A DNA stretch of 64,000 nucleotides, from assembly GCF_008014345.1 (NCBI RefSeq), contig NZ_VPFL01000003.1:62001-126000 (forward strand), given 5' to 3'. Origin of the DNA: Pelomicrobium methylotrophicum (GTDB lineage: Bacteria; Pseudomonadota; Gammaproteobacteria; Burkholderiales; UBA6910). The position numbers and the translations under genes are program-made. The notes beneath the pieces are model-generated. The model made no database searches. It was not told the origin of the DNA and saw only the letters and a list, made by a program, of their open reading frames with translations. This document shows, piece by piece, positions 33,435 to 46,824 of the stretch (position 1 is the stretch's first letter; every line of letters begins with the position of its first letter).

Positions 33435-34364
33435 GTGACCCAACCCTTCGGCCGCTGTCAACCTCTGATCGACCAAGCCCGCGCCCGTGGCCCCGTGGTC
33501 ACCGCCGTCGTCTATCCTGTGAGCCGCGAAGGCGTGCTCGGGGCGGTCGAATCGGCCCGGCTGGGCCTCATCCGGCCCTTGCTCGTGGGGCCGGGTGAGG
33601 CCATCCGCCGGGCGGCCGCCGAGGCGGGGGCGGATCTCGCCGGCTGCACCCTGATCGAGGAAGCCGACCCGGTTGCCTGCGCCACCCGGGCCGCCGCCCT
33701 GGTGCGGTCGGGCGAAGCCGAGGTGATCATGAAGGGAAGCCTGCACACCGACGAGCTCATGGGGGTGGTCGTGTCCCGGGAGGCAGGGCTGCGGACTCAT
33801 CGGCGCATCAGCCACGTCTTCGTCATGGACGTGGCGGCCTACCCCAAACTGCTTCTCATCACGGACGCGGCCGTCAACATCGCACCGGGTCTCACCACCA
33901 AGCGCGACATCGTGCAGAACGCGGTCGGCGTGGCCCAGGTGATCGGCGTGGAAGTGCCCCGGGTCGCGCTGCTTTCGGCGGTGGAAACCGTCAACCCGGA
34001 CATCCCGTCCACCGTGGAGGCGGCAGCGCTATGCAAAATGGCCGACCGCGGTCAGATCACCGGCGCGATCCTGGACGGCCCCCTGGCTTTCGACAACGCG
34101 ATTTCCGCCGACGCAGCGAAGACCAAGGGCATCACCTCGCCGGTCTCCGGGCAGGCGGACGTACTAGTGGTCCCGAATCTGGAGGCGGGCAATATGCTCT
34201 ACAAACAGTTGGTGTACCTCTCCGGGGCGCTGGCCGCGGGCGTGGTCGTCGGCGCCCGGGTCCCGGTCGTACTCACCAGCCGCGCCGACACCCCCGCCAG
34301 CCGCATCGCCTCCACCGCGGTCGCCTGTCTGCTCGCCCGTGCGCGAACAGCGCAGGCTGAGTAA
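33435..34364 (+). CDS. Phosphate acetyl/butyryltransferase family protein
   Basis: 309-residue member of the PTA/PTB family, which exchanges acyl groups between CoA and phosphate. It has the short PTB-like form without the N-terminal DRTGG regulatory part of long Pta. Landmarks are EVIMKGSLHTDELM near 96-109, ISHVFVMDVAAYPKLLLITDAAVNI near 124-148 and TVEAAALCKMADRGQITGAILDGPLAFDNA near 193-222. I chose the GTG at 33435 because AAGG lies 8 bases upstream and earlier residues are not family-like. No acetate or butyrate kinase is adjacent, so pathway placement is open. It converges on ssb. Confidence 0.88.
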   Translation: MTQPFGRCQPLIDQARARGPVVTAVVYPVSREGVLGAVESARLGLIRPLLVGPGEAIRRAAAEAGADLAGCTLIEEADPVACATRAAALVRSGEAEVIMKGSLHTDELMGVVVSREAGLRTHRRISHVFVMDVAAYPKLLLITDAAVNIAPGLTTKRDIVQNAVGVAQVIGVEVPRVALLSAVETVNPDIPSTVEAAALCKMADRGQITGAILDGPLAFDNAISADAAKTKGITSPVSGQADVLVVPNLEAGNMLYKQLVYLSGALAAGVVVGARVPVVLTSRADTPASRIASTAVACLLARARTAQAE

Positions 34365-34376
34365 GCCACTCGCTCG

Positions 34377-34826
34377 TCAGAAGGGAATATCGTCCTCGAA
34401 GTCGTCGAAGCTGCTGCCGGTTTTCGTCGGCGCGGCCGCGGGGCTAGAAGATACGCCGCCCGCGGGCTCCTTGCCCGCGGGCTCGAAGGAGCCCGCTCGA
34501 GATCCCAGCATCTGCATGCGCTCGGCGATGATCTCGGTGGTGTAACGGTCCTGGCCATCCTTGTCCTGCCACTTGCGGGTGCGGAGGCTCCCTTCCACAT
34601 ACACCTGACTGCCCTTTTTGAGATACTCGCCCGCGATTTCGGCCAGTTTTCCGAAGAACGCCACGCGGTGCCACTCGGTGCGCTCCTGTTTCTCGCCGCT
34701 TTTGTCTTTCCACGTCTCGCTGGTGGCCAGCCGGATGTTGGTCACCGCCTCGCCGCTTGGCAGGTACCGTACCTCGGGATCGGCACCCAGGTTGCCGATC
34801 AGGATGACTTTGTTCACGGACGCCAT
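34377..34826 (-). CDS. ssb: Single-stranded DNA-binding protein
   Basis: 149-residue SSB for replication and repair. The OB-fold spans about 1-110 ([48 protein letters not shown]). A Gly/Pro/Ala linker follows, then the acidic C-terminal tip DFEDDIPF that binds partner proteins. It starts 9 bp after the yajR stop; uvrA is divergent just upstream of yajR, the common ssb-MFS-uvrA arrangement. Confidence 0.97.
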   Translation of the reverse strand: MASVNKVILIGNLGADPEVRYLPSGEAVTNIRLATSETWKDKSGEKQERTEWHRVAFFGKLAEIAGEYLKKGSQVYVEGSLRTRKWQDKDGQDRYTTEIIAERMQMLGSRAGSFEPAGKEPAGGVSSSPAAAPTKTGSSFDDFEDDIPF

Positions 34827-34835
34827 AAAATTCCT

Positions 34836-36215
34836 CTATGCCATTTCCCCGATCAGTCGAAGAGCGCGCTGCTCATCGAAACCGTCGGCATCTGCCTTGA
34901 TATAGGCCACCCCTTCCGCGGCGAGCACCAGCGCCTCCCGAACGCCCGGAAGCCTTGCCAACTGCTCTGCCAACCCCCGGGCCTTCTGCTGGTCCATCGC
35001 GGGGACGGGATACATGTGGGTTCGCACCGCCGGCGGTTGCCGCATGCCCGCCGCCACGCCGAGCCAGGCCAGCAACAGCATAGCGCAGAAGCCGTAGAGC
35101 GCATAGGCGCCGTAGTGGCCGTAAAGGAAGCCCCCTGCCGCACCTCCGGCGAACGTGCCCAGGAATTGCACGCTGCTGTAGATCCCGATGGCGGTACCCT
35201 TCGCCGCCACCGGCGCCACCTTGCTAATAAGAGACGGTAGGCTCGCCTCCAGGATATTGAATCCTGCGAAAAACGCCAGCAGCGCCGCAGCGACGCCCAA
35301 GACCGAGTCGCCCGCGAGCGCGAGTGTCGCCTCCGCCACCACGAGGGCAACGATGGCGCAGATGAACACCTGCTTGAGCTTCGCCCGGCGCTCTGCGTAC
35401 ACGATGGCCGGCACCATGAGCAGCACCGATCCCAGCAGCACCGGGAGATACACCTGCCAGTGATGGTCGGCCGCGAGGCCGGCGCGTCGGAGGGCAAACG
35501 GAACCGCCACCCAGAGGGCCATCAGAACGGCGTGCAGGGCGAACACCCCGAAATTGAGCCGCACGAGCTGCGGCTCGCGTGCGACGGCGGCCACCAACCC
35601 CAGCCGTGCCTCGGCATCGCTGTGAAAGCGGCTCTGGCCTGGGGTCGGCACGAGCCACGCCACCACCCCCATGGCAGCCAGCGCCAGCACGCCAGTCAGC
35701 GCGAAGATGCCCGGCACGCCGATCAGGCGGCTCAAGGGAGCGGAGACGATCAAGGAGAGGGCGAACGCGGCGCCGATGCTCACGCCGATCACCGCCATCG
35801 CCTGGGTACGACGCTCTTCCCGGGTGAGGTCGGCGGCAAGGGCCATGACGGCGGCGGAAATGGCGCCGGCCCCTTGCAGCGCCCGGCCCGCAATCACCCA
35901 CTGCACGTTCGGCGCGGCAGCGGCCACAAAGCTGCCGGCGGCAAACAGCACGAGGCCCAAGTAAATGACCGGCTTGCGCCCGATGCGGTCGGAAAGCCAC
36001 CCGAAGGGGATCTGCAGCAGCGCCTGGGTAAGGCCGTAGACGCCGAGCGCGAGGCCGACCAGGGTGGGATTCCTCCCGCCGGGCAGGCTTTCCGCATACA
36101 GGGCGAATACCGGCAGGATGATGAACAGCCCCAGCATGCGCAGTCCATAGACGCTGGCAAGGCCGAAGGTGGCCCGCCGTTCGAGGGCGGTGAAGTGGCG
36201 TGCGGGAGACTGCAT
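34836..36215 (-). CDS. yajR: MFS transporter, YajR type
   Basis: Major facilitator of about 459 residues with 12 helices. Motif A is [15 protein letters not shown] near 77-91, and [24 protein letters not shown] opens the first helix region (positions about 15-38). The final 65 or so residues form a soluble domain ([18 protein letters not shown] and [20 protein letters not shown]) matching the ferredoxin-like YAM domain of E. coli YajR. I chose the start at MQSPARHF; the frame extends 40 codons upstream into uvrA. It lies between uvrA and ssb. Confidence 0.92.
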   Translation of the reverse strand: MQSPARHFTALERRATFGLASVYGLRMLGLFIILPVFALYAESLPGGRNPTLVGLALGVYGLTQALLQIPFGWLSDRIGRKPVIYLGLVLFAAGSFVAAAAPNVQWVIAGRALQGAGAISAAVMALAADLTREERRTQAMAVIGVSIGAAFALSLIVSAPLSRLIGVPGIFALTGVLALAAMGVVAWLVPTPGQSRFHSDAEARLGLVAAVAREPQLVRLNFGVFALHAVLMALWVAVPFALRRAGLAADHHWQVYLPVLLGSVLLMVPAIVYAERRAKLKQVFICAIVALVVAEATLALAGDSVLGVAAALLAFFAGFNILEASLPSLISKVAPVAAKGTAIGIYSSVQFLGTFAGGAAGGFLYGHYGAYALYGFCAMLLLAWLGVAAGMRQPPAVRTHMYPVPAMDQQKARGLAEQLARLPGVREALVLAAEGVAYIKADADGFDEQRALRLIGEMA

Positions 36216-36281
36216 GCCGCTTTGAGAGGAACGCAAAAAATTGAGTATAGTAACAGGTTTGACTTGATCTTCGCTCAGGCG

Positions 36282-39112
<2,831 letters not shown>

Positions 39113-39116
<4 letters not shown>

Positions 39117-40399
39117 AGAAAAAAGTTACGGAACCCAAGACGCTGCTCATCGAAAGCTTCCACGCGGCGGTCGCCGCCGCCGACCCGCTGCGCATCGTGC
39201 CGCGGCACCTGCCCCAGCCGCCCAAGGGGCGCACGCTGGTCGTGGGTGCGGGGAAAGCGGCTGCTTCCATGGCCAAGGCCGTGGAAGACCACTGGCCGGA
39301 AAAAGCTCCCCTTTCGGGCCTGGTGATCACGCGCTACCGGCACGGGCTCCCGACGCGGCGCATTCGCGTCGTAGAAGCCGGTCACCCGGTGCCCGACGAA
39401 AGCGGGGAAGCGGCAGCGCGCGAAATCCTGGAGGAAGTCAAACGCCTGGGCCCGGATGATCTGGTGCTCGCTCTGGTCAGCGGCGGCGGTTCGAGTCTGC
39501 TCTCCCTGCCGGCGCCAGGCATCACCATGGCGGACCTCAAGGCGGTGACCCGGAAGCTGCTCGCCTGCGGCGCCTCCATCCAAGAGATGAATACGGTGCG
39601 CAAGCACCTGTCGCTCATTCAGGGCGGACGTCTTGCCGCCGCCTCCAGGGCGCCAGTGCTGGCGCTGGTGATTTCCGACGTGACCGGCGACGACCCCACG
39701 CACATCGCCTCGGGGCCCTTCGCCCCCGATCCCACTACTTACGACGACGCCCTGGCGATCCTCAAGGATTACCGGATCGACCCGCCCCCCACGGTGCTGG
39801 ACCATCTCAAGCGCGGCCAGGCGGGTGACATCGCGGAGACGCCCAAGCCGGGTGATCCGGCCTTCGCACGAGTCGAAAACCGGGTCATCGCCACCGCCCA
39901 CGCTTCGCTGGTGGCGGCGGGCGAATATTTCCGGCGTCACCGGATTCCGGTCGCGATCCTGGGCGACAGCGTGACCGGGGAGGCCCGCGAAGTGGCCCAA
40001 GTGTACGCCGCCCTGGTGCGCGAAGTGCGCTCCTACGCGCACCCCTGGCAGCCCCCCGTGGCCCTGCTGTCCGGGGGCGAAACGACGGTGACCGTGCGCG
40101 GTTCAGGCCGCGGCGGGCGCAACTGCGAGTTCCTGCTGGCTCTTACCCTGGAATTGGGCGGGCTGCCGGGCGTCCATGCGCTGGCCTGCGACACCGACGG
40201 CATCGACGGAACCGAGGAGAACGCGGGCGCCACCTGCGGCCCGGATTCCCTGGAGCGGGCCCGGGCCCTTGGCCTGGAGGCCAAGGCGTGCCTTGCGGAC
40301 AACGACGGCTACACGTTCTTCGAACGGCTGGGGGATCTCGTGACCACGGGGCCCACGCGTACCAATGTCAACGACTACCGGGCGATCCTCATCCTGTGA
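39113..40399 (+). CDS. Glycerate 2-kinase (MOFRL family)
   Basis: 428-residue member of the GckA/TtuD MOFRL family, phosphorylating D-glycerate to 2-phosphoglycerate. Landmarks are [17 protein letters not shown] near 43-59, [18 protein letters not shown] near 121-138, [20 protein letters not shown] near 189-208 and [22 protein letters not shown] near 320-341. The MOFRL domain ends in [12 protein letters not shown] and [24 protein letters not shown]. Start ATG overlaps the uvrA stop (ATGA) and has GAGGAG upstream. The pairing with uvrA looks fortuitous; the glyoxylate reductase-type gene at 2219-3199 supplies its probable substrate. Confidence 0.93.
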
Positions 40400-40485
40400 A
40401 ATCGGGGGACGGGCTGGGCCAGCTCGCCCTTAGGCAAGCCCACTTTCGGTCCAGCGCGCCCTCGGCGGTCGCCGTGCCGCCGGGA

Positions 40486-41214
40486 TCACCTCCACGTCAC
40501 CGGCGTCCCCACGCAAAGACCGAGCGCCGCCGCTGCGCTCCCCTGGTTCACCGCGACCTCCACCAACCCCAGGCAGTTCTCGTACCAAAACGGCGTCCCC
40601 ACTGCAACCTCGCAGAACACGCGGGCGTGGGCAAGGTCGCAGCCGGCCACCTGCAGCCGCAGGTCAGGGCTCGCACCCTCGGCGCGCAGCCCCGTCATCG
40701 CGTTGCCGTAATGGTCAATGTAGATGATCCGAGCCAAGTCCCCGGCGGGCAGCTTGACCTCCAGGCCTGGTACCTGCCGGAGAAAGGTCGCCGGGTCATC
40801 CCCTCGCGCGATGCGCGCCGCCACCGGGGCAAACAGGTCGCGCCCGTGGAACGAAGCAGTCAGGCGAGGCGGCTGCCAGTCGATGCGGAAAAAAGCGGTG
40901 TCGCGAGCCCGCCCTGCGATGACGGATAGCAAACCGTTGTCCGGACCGACAAACCAGCGACCATCCGCCCGGACTGCCACGGCGGACCGCGCGCCGCCGA
41001 CGCCGGGGTCCACCACCGCCACAAAGACCGCTCCCGCCTCGAACTCCGGAGCCAGCGCGGCGAGGAGGTGGGCGCTCGCCTCGATGTCGAACGCCGGCGC
41101 GTCGTGCAGCAAGTCGATCACCCGCGCCTGCGGCGCCTCGCGCGCCAGCATCGCGTGCACCTGTCCGACATAGACGTCAGACGAGCCGAAATCGGTGAAC
41201 AAAACGATGGTCAC
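40486..41214 (-). CDS. SAM hydroxide adenosyltransferase (DUF62, SAM hydrolase)
   Basis: 242-residue enzyme of the DUF62 family, which splits S-adenosylmethionine with water to adenosine and methionine. Landmarks are VLFTDFGSSDVYVGQVH near 4-20, AVVDPGVGGARSAVAV near 77-92, FVGPDNGLLSVI near 99-110, FHGRDLFAPVAARIA near 134-148 and YIDHYGNAMTGL near 179-190. The RSAVAV context matches hydrolases rather than the fluorinase or chlorinase. I chose the GTG at 41214 with GAGG upstream; the longer frame is basic and non-homologous. It lies directly after the ribosomal operon terminator on the same strand. Confidence 0.92.
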   Translation of the reverse strand: MTIVLFTDFGSSDVYVGQVHAMLAREAPQARVIDLLHDAPAFDIEASAHLLAALAPEFEAGAVFVAVVDPGVGGARSAVAVRADGRWFVGPDNGLLSVIAGRARDTAFFRIDWQPPRLTASFHGRDLFAPVAARIARGDDPATFLRQVPGLEVKLPAGDLARIIYIDHYGNAMTGLRAEGASPDLRLQVAGCDLAHARVFCEVAVGTPFWYENCLGLVEVAVNQGSAAAALGLCVGTPVTWR

Positions 41215-41232
41215 GACCGGATCCTCGCCCCC

Positions 41233-41266
41233 AAAAGCAAAAGCCGGACAACCGCCCGGCTTTTGC
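41233..41266 (-). terminator. Terminator of the alpha operon (after rplQ)
   Basis: Perfect 11-bp stem GCAAAAGCCGG/CCGGCTTTTGC (41256-41266 with 41237-41247), 8-nt loop, followed on the minus strand by TTTTGGGGG. It ends the large ribosomal transcription block. Confidence 0.88.
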
Positions 41267-41302
41267 CCACATCGACAGCGTTGTTGCTCGCGACAACGAG
41301 CC

Positions 41303-41704
41303 TTATCCTTTCGCCTCGGCCGCTCCTGCGGTCTTCTCGCTCGTCTCTGGGCGATCCAACAACTCCACGAGCGCCATCGGCGCGTTGTCACCCTTGCGGA
41401 AGCCGAACTTCAGTATCCGCAAGTAGCCGCCATTGCGGTTCTTGTAGCGCGGGCCGAGCTCGTTAAACAGCTTTACCACGTTCTCTCGGTCGCGCAGCCG
41501 GTTGAACGCGAGCCGCCGGTTCGCCAGCGTCGGTGTCTTGCCCAGTGTGATGAGCGGCTCCGCCACCCGCCGCAGTTCCTTAGCCTTCGGCAACGTGGTC
41601 TTGATCACCTCATGCCGCAGCAGCGAATTGGTCATGTTCCGCAACATGGCCAGCCGGTGGCTGGTGGTGCGGTTAAGCTTGCGGTATCCCTGACGGTGGC
41701 GCAT
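41303..41704 (-). CDS. rplQ: 50S ribosomal protein L17
   Basis: 133 residues beginning [17 protein letters not shown], the invariant L17 opening, with [20 protein letters not shown] near 95. The tail is Ala/Glu/Lys-rich. The ATG at 41704 has AGGGAAAGG upstream; earlier in-frame residues do not belong to the family. Last gene of the alpha operon, after rpoA with a 139-bp gap. Confidence 0.98.
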   Translation of the reverse strand: MRHRQGYRKLNRTTSHRLAMLRNMTNSLLRHEVIKTTLPKAKELRRVAEPLITLGKTPTLANRRLAFNRLRDRENVVKLFNELGPRYKNRNGGYLRILKFGFRKGDNAPMALVELLDRPETSEKTAGAAEAKG

Positions 41705-41843
41705 GACCTTTCCCTTTTCTGTTCTCCAAGCCGACGGGCAGCCCGTTACAGTTTCAGCCAAACTGACGCTGGCCCCCCCAGTGAATGGCCCTCTTCTGCC
41801 GTGTCCTTCTCTTCTCGATCCGGCCCTTGCCTGCAACAGCCGT

Positions 41844-42824
41844 TCAAGGCTTTTCGAGCCCCGCAGGGGGCCAATTTTCCAGCTTCATGCCCAGGGTAAG
41901 CCCCCGCGACGCGAGCACTTCTTTGATCTCGTTGAGCGACTTGCGTCCCAGGTTGGGCGTCTTCAGGAGCTCGGTCTCCGTGCGCTGGATCAGGTCGCCG
42001 ATGTAGTAGATGTTCTCGGCCTTCAGGCAGTTGGCCGAACGCACGGTGAGCTCCAAGTCGTCCACCGGTCGCAGCAGGATCGGATCGACTTGGGGCGATT
42101 TGGGCACCTCCACCTGGGCGGGCGTGCCCTTAAGATCCGCAAACAAGGACAGCTGGTCCATGAGAATCCGCGCCGCGTACCGGATCGCCTCTTCCGGCTC
42201 GATCGCGCCGTTGGTCTCAATGTCCATAATGAGCTTGTCCAGGTCGGTTCGCTGCTCGACCCGGGCACTTTCCACCGAGTAACTCACCCGGCGCACCGGG
42301 CTGAATGAGGCATCCAGCATGATGGTGCCGATGCCCCGGCCGGCGGTTTCGGTCGGACGGCGCACGGTGGCGGGCACATAGCCCCGGCCTTGCTCCACCT
42401 TGATCTGCATCTCCAGCTTACCGCCAGCCGCCAGGTGCGCGATCACGTGCTCGGGATTTACGATCTCCACGTCGTGACTGACCTCGATGTCGCCCGCTGT
42501 GACCGGACCTTCCCCCTGCTTCTTGAGGGTAAGGGTGGCCTCGGTGCGATTGTGCAGCTTCAGCACCACACCCTTGAGGTTGAGCAGGATGTCGACCACG
42601 TCTTCGCGCACTCCCTCGATCGTGGAGTATTCGTGCAACACGCCGTTGATCTGCACTTCGGTTGGCGCGTAGCCGGGCATCGACGAAAGGAGGATGCGCC
42701 GCAACGCGTTGCCCAGCGTGTGGCCGTAGCCCCGCTCGAACGGCTCCATCGTGATGCGCGCGTAAGTCGGCGACAGATGCTGCACGTCAACAATCCGCGG
42801 CTTGAGGAAAGCGCTGGCTTGCAT
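41844..42824 (-). CDS. rpoA: RNA polymerase alpha subunit
   Basis: 326 residues. The N-terminal assembly domain (about 1-232) includes [20 protein letters not shown], and the C-terminal domain (about 248-320) includes [15 protein letters not shown] and [20 protein letters not shown], used for UP-element and activator contacts. The ATG at 42824 has GAGAGG 8 bases upstream; a TTG two codons earlier is not preferred. In the alpha operon between rpsD and rplQ. Confidence 0.98.
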   Translation of the reverse strand: MQASAFLKPRIVDVQHLSPTYARITMEPFERGYGHTLGNALRRILLSSMPGYAPTEVQINGVLHEYSTIEGVREDVVDILLNLKGVVLKLHNRTEATLTLKKQGEGPVTAGDIEVSHDVEIVNPEHVIAHLAAGGKLEMQIKVEQGRGYVPATVRRPTETAGRGIGTIMLDASFSPVRRVSYSVESARVEQRTDLDKLIMDIETNGAIEPEEAIRYAARILMDQLSLFADLKGTPAQVEVPKSPQVDPILLRPVDDLELTVRSANCLKAENIYYIGDLIQRTETELLKTPNLGRKSLNEIKEVLASRGLTLGMKLENWPPAGLEKP

Positions 42825-42935
42825 ACTCAATACCTCTCGGTCAACTGGTAGACGCCTGCCCCTGCGGTCTGTCCCTGGACTTCCGCAAGGTGGCGGCGCC
42901 GAAGAATCTGCATTGTGTTCGAAGGCCCCAGCCGG

Positions 42936-43562
42936 TTACTTGGAATACAGCTCGACCACCAGGTTCTCATTGATGGTTTGGGGAAGCTCGGCCCGCTGGG
43001 GCCGCGCCTTGAACGTGCCCTTCAATGCCTTCACGTCCACCTCGATCCACTCGGGGAAGCCCCGCTGCTCGGCGGCTTCCACCGCGGCCTTGATCCGCAG
43101 TTGCTCCTTGGCCTTGGGCGCCACCTCCACCACGTCGCCGGGCCGCAACTGGTACGATGGGATATTGACCCGGCGGCCGTTCACCAGGATCCCGTTATGG
43201 CGCACGATCTGGCGCGCTTCAGCGCGGGAGGCGCCGAAGCCCATTCGGAACACCACGGAATCGAGTCGGCTTTCGAGAAGCTGTAACAAATTCTCGCCCG
43301 TCACGCCCTTGCGCCGGTCCGCCTCGACATAGAGGTTGCGGAACTGCCGCTCCAGCAAGCCGTACGTGCGCCGCAGCTTTTGCTTTTCGCGCAGCTGAAT
43401 CGCATAGTCCGAAAGGCGCCCGCCCTTCTGGCCGTGCTGCCCGGGCGGGTAGCTGCGTCGCTCCACGGGGCACTTGTCGGTGTAGCACTTCTCGCCCTTG
43501 AGAAAGAGCTTTTCGCCTTCCCGGCGGCACTGCCGGCACCTGGCATCCAAGTATCTCGCCAC
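42936..43562 (-). CDS. rpsD: 30S ribosomal protein S4
   Basis: 208 residues. The zinc-binding C+ form is intact: C9, C12, C26 and C31 ([10 protein letters not shown] and EKCYTDKC). The S4 RNA-binding domain covers about 98-160 ([36 protein letters not shown]). S4 is the usual translational autoregulator of the alpha operon. Confidence 0.98.
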   Translation of the reverse strand: MARYLDARCRQCRREGEKLFLKGEKCYTDKCPVERRSYPPGQHGQKGGRLSDYAIQLREKQKLRRTYGLLERQFRNLYVEADRRKGVTGENLLQLLESRLDSVVFRMGFGASRAEARQIVRHNGILVNGRRVNIPSYQLRPGDVVEVAPKAKEQLRIKAAVEAAEQRGFPEWIEVDVKALKGTFKARPQRAELPQTINENLVVELYSK

Positions 43563-43577
43563 GCTCGGTCTCCTCGA

Positions 43578-43967
43578 TCAGATGCGACGCCGCTTCGGCG
43601 GGCGCACGCCGTTGTGCGGGATAGGGGTCACGTCCGAGATGCTGGTGATCTTGAAGCCGACCGCGTGCAGCGCGCGCACTGCCGACTCGCGCCCTGGGCC
43701 AGGCCCTTTAATCCTGACCTCCAAGTTCTTCACGCCGCATTCCTGGGCCGCGCGGCCGGCCTGTTCCGCGGCCACCTGGGCAGCGAACGGCGTGCTCTTG
43801 CGCGAGCCCTTGAACCCATTGCTGCCGGCGGTCGCCCAGGCCAGCGCATTCCCCTGCCGGTCGGTGATCGTCACGATCGTATTGTTGAACGACGCGTGAA
43901 TGTGGGCGATGCCTTCAGCCACATTCTTCTTGACCTTTTTCCGCACCCTAGTGCTGGTTTTTGCCAT
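43578..43967 (-). CDS. rpsK: 30S ribosomal protein S11
   Basis: 129 residues with the conserved [21 protein letters not shown] near 24-44 and [14 protein letters not shown] near 87-100, ending in [11 protein letters not shown]. The gene starts 9 bp after rpsM. Confidence 0.98.
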   Translation of the reverse strand: MAKTSTRVRKKVKKNVAEGIAHIHASFNNTIVTITDRQGNALAWATAGSNGFKGSRKSTPFAAQVAAEQAGRAAQECGVKNLEVRIKGPGPGRESAVRALHAVGFKITSISDVTPIPHNGVRPPKRRRI

Positions 43968-43976
43968 GCTGGTTCC

Positions 43977-44357
43977 TTACTTGCTTTCCCCTGTCTTTTT
44001 CGCGGCGCCAATGATTCTGCGCGGTCCCTTGCGGGTGCGAGCATTGGTGCGAGTCCGCTGGCCCCGCACGGGCAGCCCCCGACGATGCCGCACTCCCCGG
44101 TAGCAGCCGAGATCCATCAGCCGCTTGATACTCATGGACACTTCTCGGCGCAGATCACCTTCCACCGTGTACTTTGCCACCTCATCGCGTAGGCGATCCA
44201 TCTCGGCTTCAGTCAAGTCCTTGATCTTCTTCGAGGTTTCAACCCCTGCGGCAGCGCAAATGCGGCGCGCCCGACTGCGACCGATGCCATAGATCGCGGT
44301 CAGAGCGATCTCCGCGTGCTGGTGGTTCGGAATGTTGACGCCTGCGATGCGGGCCAT
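43977..44357 (-). CDS. rpsM: 30S ribosomal protein S13
   Basis: 126 residues beginning [20 protein letters not shown] with the [20 protein letters not shown] motif near 90-109. First gene of the alpha operon (rpsM-rpsK-rpsD-rpoA-rplQ), preceded by an apparent hairpin terminator and a TATAAT element. Confidence 0.98.
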   Translation of the reverse strand: MARIAGVNIPNHQHAEIALTAIYGIGRSRARRICAAAGVETSKKIKDLTEAEMDRLRDEVAKYTVEGDLRREVSMSIKRLMDLGCYRGVRHRRGLPVRGQRTRTNARTRKGPRRIIGAAKKTGESK

Positions 44358-44385
44358 GCAAAGACTCCGAAAGCGAAAACTTTAA

Positions 44386-44391
44386 ATTATA
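44386..44391 (-). promoter_or_regulatory. -10 element, candidate alpha operon promoter
   Basis: Perfect TATAAT on the minus strand in an AT-rich 75-bp gap between rpmJ and rpsM, 29 bp before the rpsM start. No good -35 at 16-18 bp. Its position just after a hairpin terminator supports separate initiation. Confidence 0.4.
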
Positions 44392-44418
44392 ACGCTGATA
44401 TTCTTGTTACACCATGTG

Positions 44419-44444
44419 AAAAACGCCATGCCTCAGCCCTGGCG
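44419..44444 (-). terminator. Hairpin terminator or attenuator overlapping the rpmJ stop
   Basis: Stem CGCCA/TGGCG (44440-44444 with 44424-44428), extended by a GC/GC pair across a bulge, followed on the minus strand by TTTTTC. The rpmJ stop codon lies in the loop. The stem is short, so partial termination between the spc and alpha operons is likely rather than full. Confidence 0.5.
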
Positions 44445-44546
44445 TTGCTTGTGGCGAGGGTCTGAGCAAATCACGCGAACCACGCGCTTGCGCCGCACGA
44501 TCTTGCACTTGCGGCAGATTCTTTTTACCGACGCCTGGACTTTCAT
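44433..44546 (-). CDS. rpmJ: 50S ribosomal protein L36
   Basis: 37-residue protein [20 protein letters not shown]... ending [10 protein letters not shown]. The zinc ligands C11, C14, C27 and H32 are present, so this is the zinc-binding C+ type. The ATG at 44546 follows GGAGCTC. It sits between infA and rpsM, the standard position. Confidence 0.97.
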   Translation of the reverse strand: MKVQASVKRICRKCKIVRRKRVVRVICSDPRHKQRQG

Positions 44547-44635
44547 AATGAGCTCCTCGCAGCTTTCAGCTATTCTTGCGCGGCCCCGCCGCTGCGTCTT
44601 CAGGCGGACAGCCGAGCGCGGATCGCCGACCCCGC

Positions 44636-44854
44636 CTATTTTGCCCGGAATACGATGCGGCCGCGCGAAAGATCATAAGGGGTAAGCTCCACCGTCACCC
44701 TGTCGCCCGGCAGAATCCGGATGTAATGCATCCGCATCTTTCCCGAGATGTGTCCCAAGACGACGTGCCCGTTTTCCAGCTTCACGCGAAACGTGGCGTT
44801 TGGCAGGGTCTCCAGCACCTCGCCCTGCATCTGAATCGTCTCTTCCTTAGCCAT
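44636..44854 (-). CDS. infA: Translation initiation factor IF-1
   Basis: 72 residues, an OB-fold protein binding the 30S A site. The sequence [20 protein letters not shown] and [11 protein letters not shown] match the family. The ATG at 44854 is chosen for length and homology; ten upstream in-frame codons are not conserved. Its place between secY and rpmJ is common in Proteobacteria. Confidence 0.97.
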   Translation of the reverse strand: MAKEETIQMQGEVLETLPNATFRVKLENGHVVLGHISGKMRMHYIRILPGDRVTVELTPYDLSRGRIVFRAK

Positions 44855-44864
44855 ATACGCCGCC

Positions 44865-46190
44865 TCAGCGCACCGGGAACCCACCCTTCAGGTTGGCCTT
44901 TTTAAGCAGGCTTTCATACTGATGCGACATCACGTAGGCTTGAACTTGCGCCATGAAATCCATCGTGACCACGACAATGATCAGGAGAGACGTTCCGCCG
45001 AAGTAAAACGGCACATTCCACTTGAGAATGAGAAACTCGGGCAACAGACACACCAACGTCACGTAGATGGAGCCCGCGAGGGTGAGGCGCATCATGATCC
45101 GCTCGATATACCGAGCGGTCTGCTCACCCGGGCGGATGCCGGGCACGAATGCTCCACTCTTCTTCAAGTTGTCTGCAGTCTCCTTCGGGTTAAACACCAG
45201 CGCGGTATAAAAAAAGCAGAAGAAGATGATCGCGGAGGCGTACAGAATCACGTAGATCGGCTGCCCGGGCGTGAGGGTGGCGGCGATGTCGCGCAACCAG
45301 GTGACGGACTCGTGACTGCCAAACCATCCTGCCAACGTCGCTGGGAAAAGAATGATGCTGGAAGCGAAAATGGGCGGAATGACCCCCGACATGTTGAGCT
45401 TGAGCGGCAGGTGCGAGCTCGTGCCCCCGTAGATCCTGCGCCCCACCTGGCGCTTGGCGTAGTTCACCAGGATCTTGCGTTGCCCCCGCTCCACGAACAC
45501 CACCAGCGCGGTGACGGCCAAGGCGCCGATCAGAAGCATCAACACCAGAGGAATCGAGAAAGCTCCCGTACGCGCCAGCTCCAGCGTGCCGCCGATGGCA
45601 TGAGGAAGCCCGGCCACAATGCCGGCAAAAATGATCAACGAGATCCCGTTGCCGATGCCGCGCTCGGTAATCTGCTCCCCAAGCCACATCAGGAACATGG
45701 TGCCGGTGACGAGCGTTACGACCGTGGTGAAGCGGAACATGAGCCCCGGCTCGGGCACGAGCCCCTGTTGCGCCTCCAGAGCGATCGAGATGCCGATGCT
45801 TTGAAACGTGGCGAGAAACAATGTCGCGTAGCGCGTGTACTGGGCGATCTTGCGGCGGCCCGCCTCCCCTTCCTTCTTGAGCTGCTCGAGCTGCGGCACC
45901 ACCACCGTGGCCAGCTGCATAATAATGGAAGCCGAGATGTAGGGCATGATGCCCAGGGCAAAAATGGTGAAGCGGGAAAGCGCCCCGCCGGAAAACATGT
46001 TGAACAGCCCGAGGATGCCGCCCTGCTGAGACCGGAACAATTCCGCCAGCACTGCGGCGTCGATGCCCGGAACGGGAATGTGGGCGCCGATGCGGTAGAC
46101 AATCAGCGCGCCGACTAGAAACCACAGGCGGCGCTTGAGGTCGCCCATCTTTCCCGACATGCCGAGCAGTGACTCCCGGGTAGTTGCCAT
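44865..46190 (-). CDS. secY: Preprotein translocase subunit SecY
   Basis: Core channel of the Sec translocon, 441 residues, ten helices. Landmarks are [14 protein letters not shown] near 79-92 (plug and helix 2 region), [18 protein letters not shown] near 271-288 and the cytoplasmic loop [20 protein letters not shown] near 353-372. It lies at the end of the spc operon. Confidence 0.98.
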   Translation of the reverse strand: MATTRESLLGMSGKMGDLKRRLWFLVGALIVYRIGAHIPVPGIDAAVLAELFRSQQGGILGLFNMFSGGALSRFTIFALGIMPYISASIIMQLATVVVPQLEQLKKEGEAGRRKIAQYTRYATLFLATFQSIGISIALEAQQGLVPEPGLMFRFTTVVTLVTGTMFLMWLGEQITERGIGNGISLIIFAGIVAGLPHAIGGTLELARTGAFSIPLVLMLLIGALAVTALVVFVERGQRKILVNYAKRQVGRRIYGGTSSHLPLKLNMSGVIPPIFASSIILFPATLAGWFGSHESVTWLRDIAATLTPGQPIYVILYASAIIFFCFFYTALVFNPKETADNLKKSGAFVPGIRPGEQTARYIERIMMRLTLAGSIYVTLVCLLPEFLILKWNVPFYFGGTSLLIIVVVTMDFMAQVQAYVMSHQYESLLKKANLKGGFPVR

Positions 46191-46200
46191 GAGCGGTTCC

Positions 46201-46635
46201 TTAAGCCTCCACGCTGCCGCCCGCGGCCTCGATGGCAGCTCGTGCTCCCTTGCTGGCCTTGACGCCCTGAAGCTTCACCGCACGGTTGATTTTGCCGGAC
46301 AGGATGACCTTCGCAGCCAGCGCCCGGCGTGGAACCACGCCAGCTTCCTTGAGCGCCGCCAAGTCCACCTTGTCGACGCCAAGCTTGTCGATCTCGCTCA
46401 ACCGCACTTCGGCCACCGCTTTCTCGGTCGGAGAAGTGAAGCCGCGTTTCGGCAGCCGCCGCTGCAGCGGCATCTGTCCGCCTTCGAAGCCCACCTTATG
46501 ATAGCCGCCGGAACGGGCCTTCTGGCCCTTGTGGCCGCGACCCGCTGTCTTGCCCAAGCCGCTGCCGATGCCCCGTCCGACCCGGCGCCGCGGCCGCTTG
46601 GCACCGACTGCCGGCTTAAGATCGTTCAGTCGCAT
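46201..46635 (-). CDS. rplO: 50S ribosomal protein L15
   Basis: 144 residues starting [20 protein letters not shown] with the Gly/Lys-rich [20 protein letters not shown] segment. Directly abuts rpmD. Confidence 0.98.
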   Translation of the reverse strand: MRLNDLKPAVGAKRPRRRVGRGIGSGLGKTAGRGHKGQKARSGGYHKVGFEGGQMPLQRRLPKRGFTSPTEKAVAEVRLSEIDKLGVDKVDLAALKEAGVVPRRALAAKVILSGKINRAVKLQGVKASKGARAAIEAAGGSVEA

Positions 46636-46824
46636 TCAACCCTCGCACTTCACCAAGTAGCTGACGCGGCGGATCATGCCTCGCACCGCCGGCGTATCCT
46701 CAACCTCGACCGTATGGTTTACGTGCCTGAGCCCCAGCCCGCGCACGCACGCACGATGTTCCCGCTTGGTGCCGATGAGGCTTCGCACCTGCGTGACCCG
46801 GAGTTTCTTTTTGGCCTCGCTCAT
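46636..46824 (-). CDS. rpmD: 50S ribosomal protein L30
   Basis: 62 residues with [20 protein letters not shown] and [15 protein letters not shown]. The ATG at 46824 overlaps the rpsE stop by 4 nt; a longer open frame upstream lies within rpsE. Confidence 0.97.
   Translation of the reverse strand: MSEAKKKLRVTQVRSLIGTKREHRACVRGLGLRHVNHTVEVEDTPAVRGMIRRVSYLVKCEG

Noticed and set aside
36216-36281. Possible LexA box in the yajR-uvrA divergent gap
   Set aside because: No CTG-N10-CAG palindrome was found in the gap; the nearest CTG lacks a partner.
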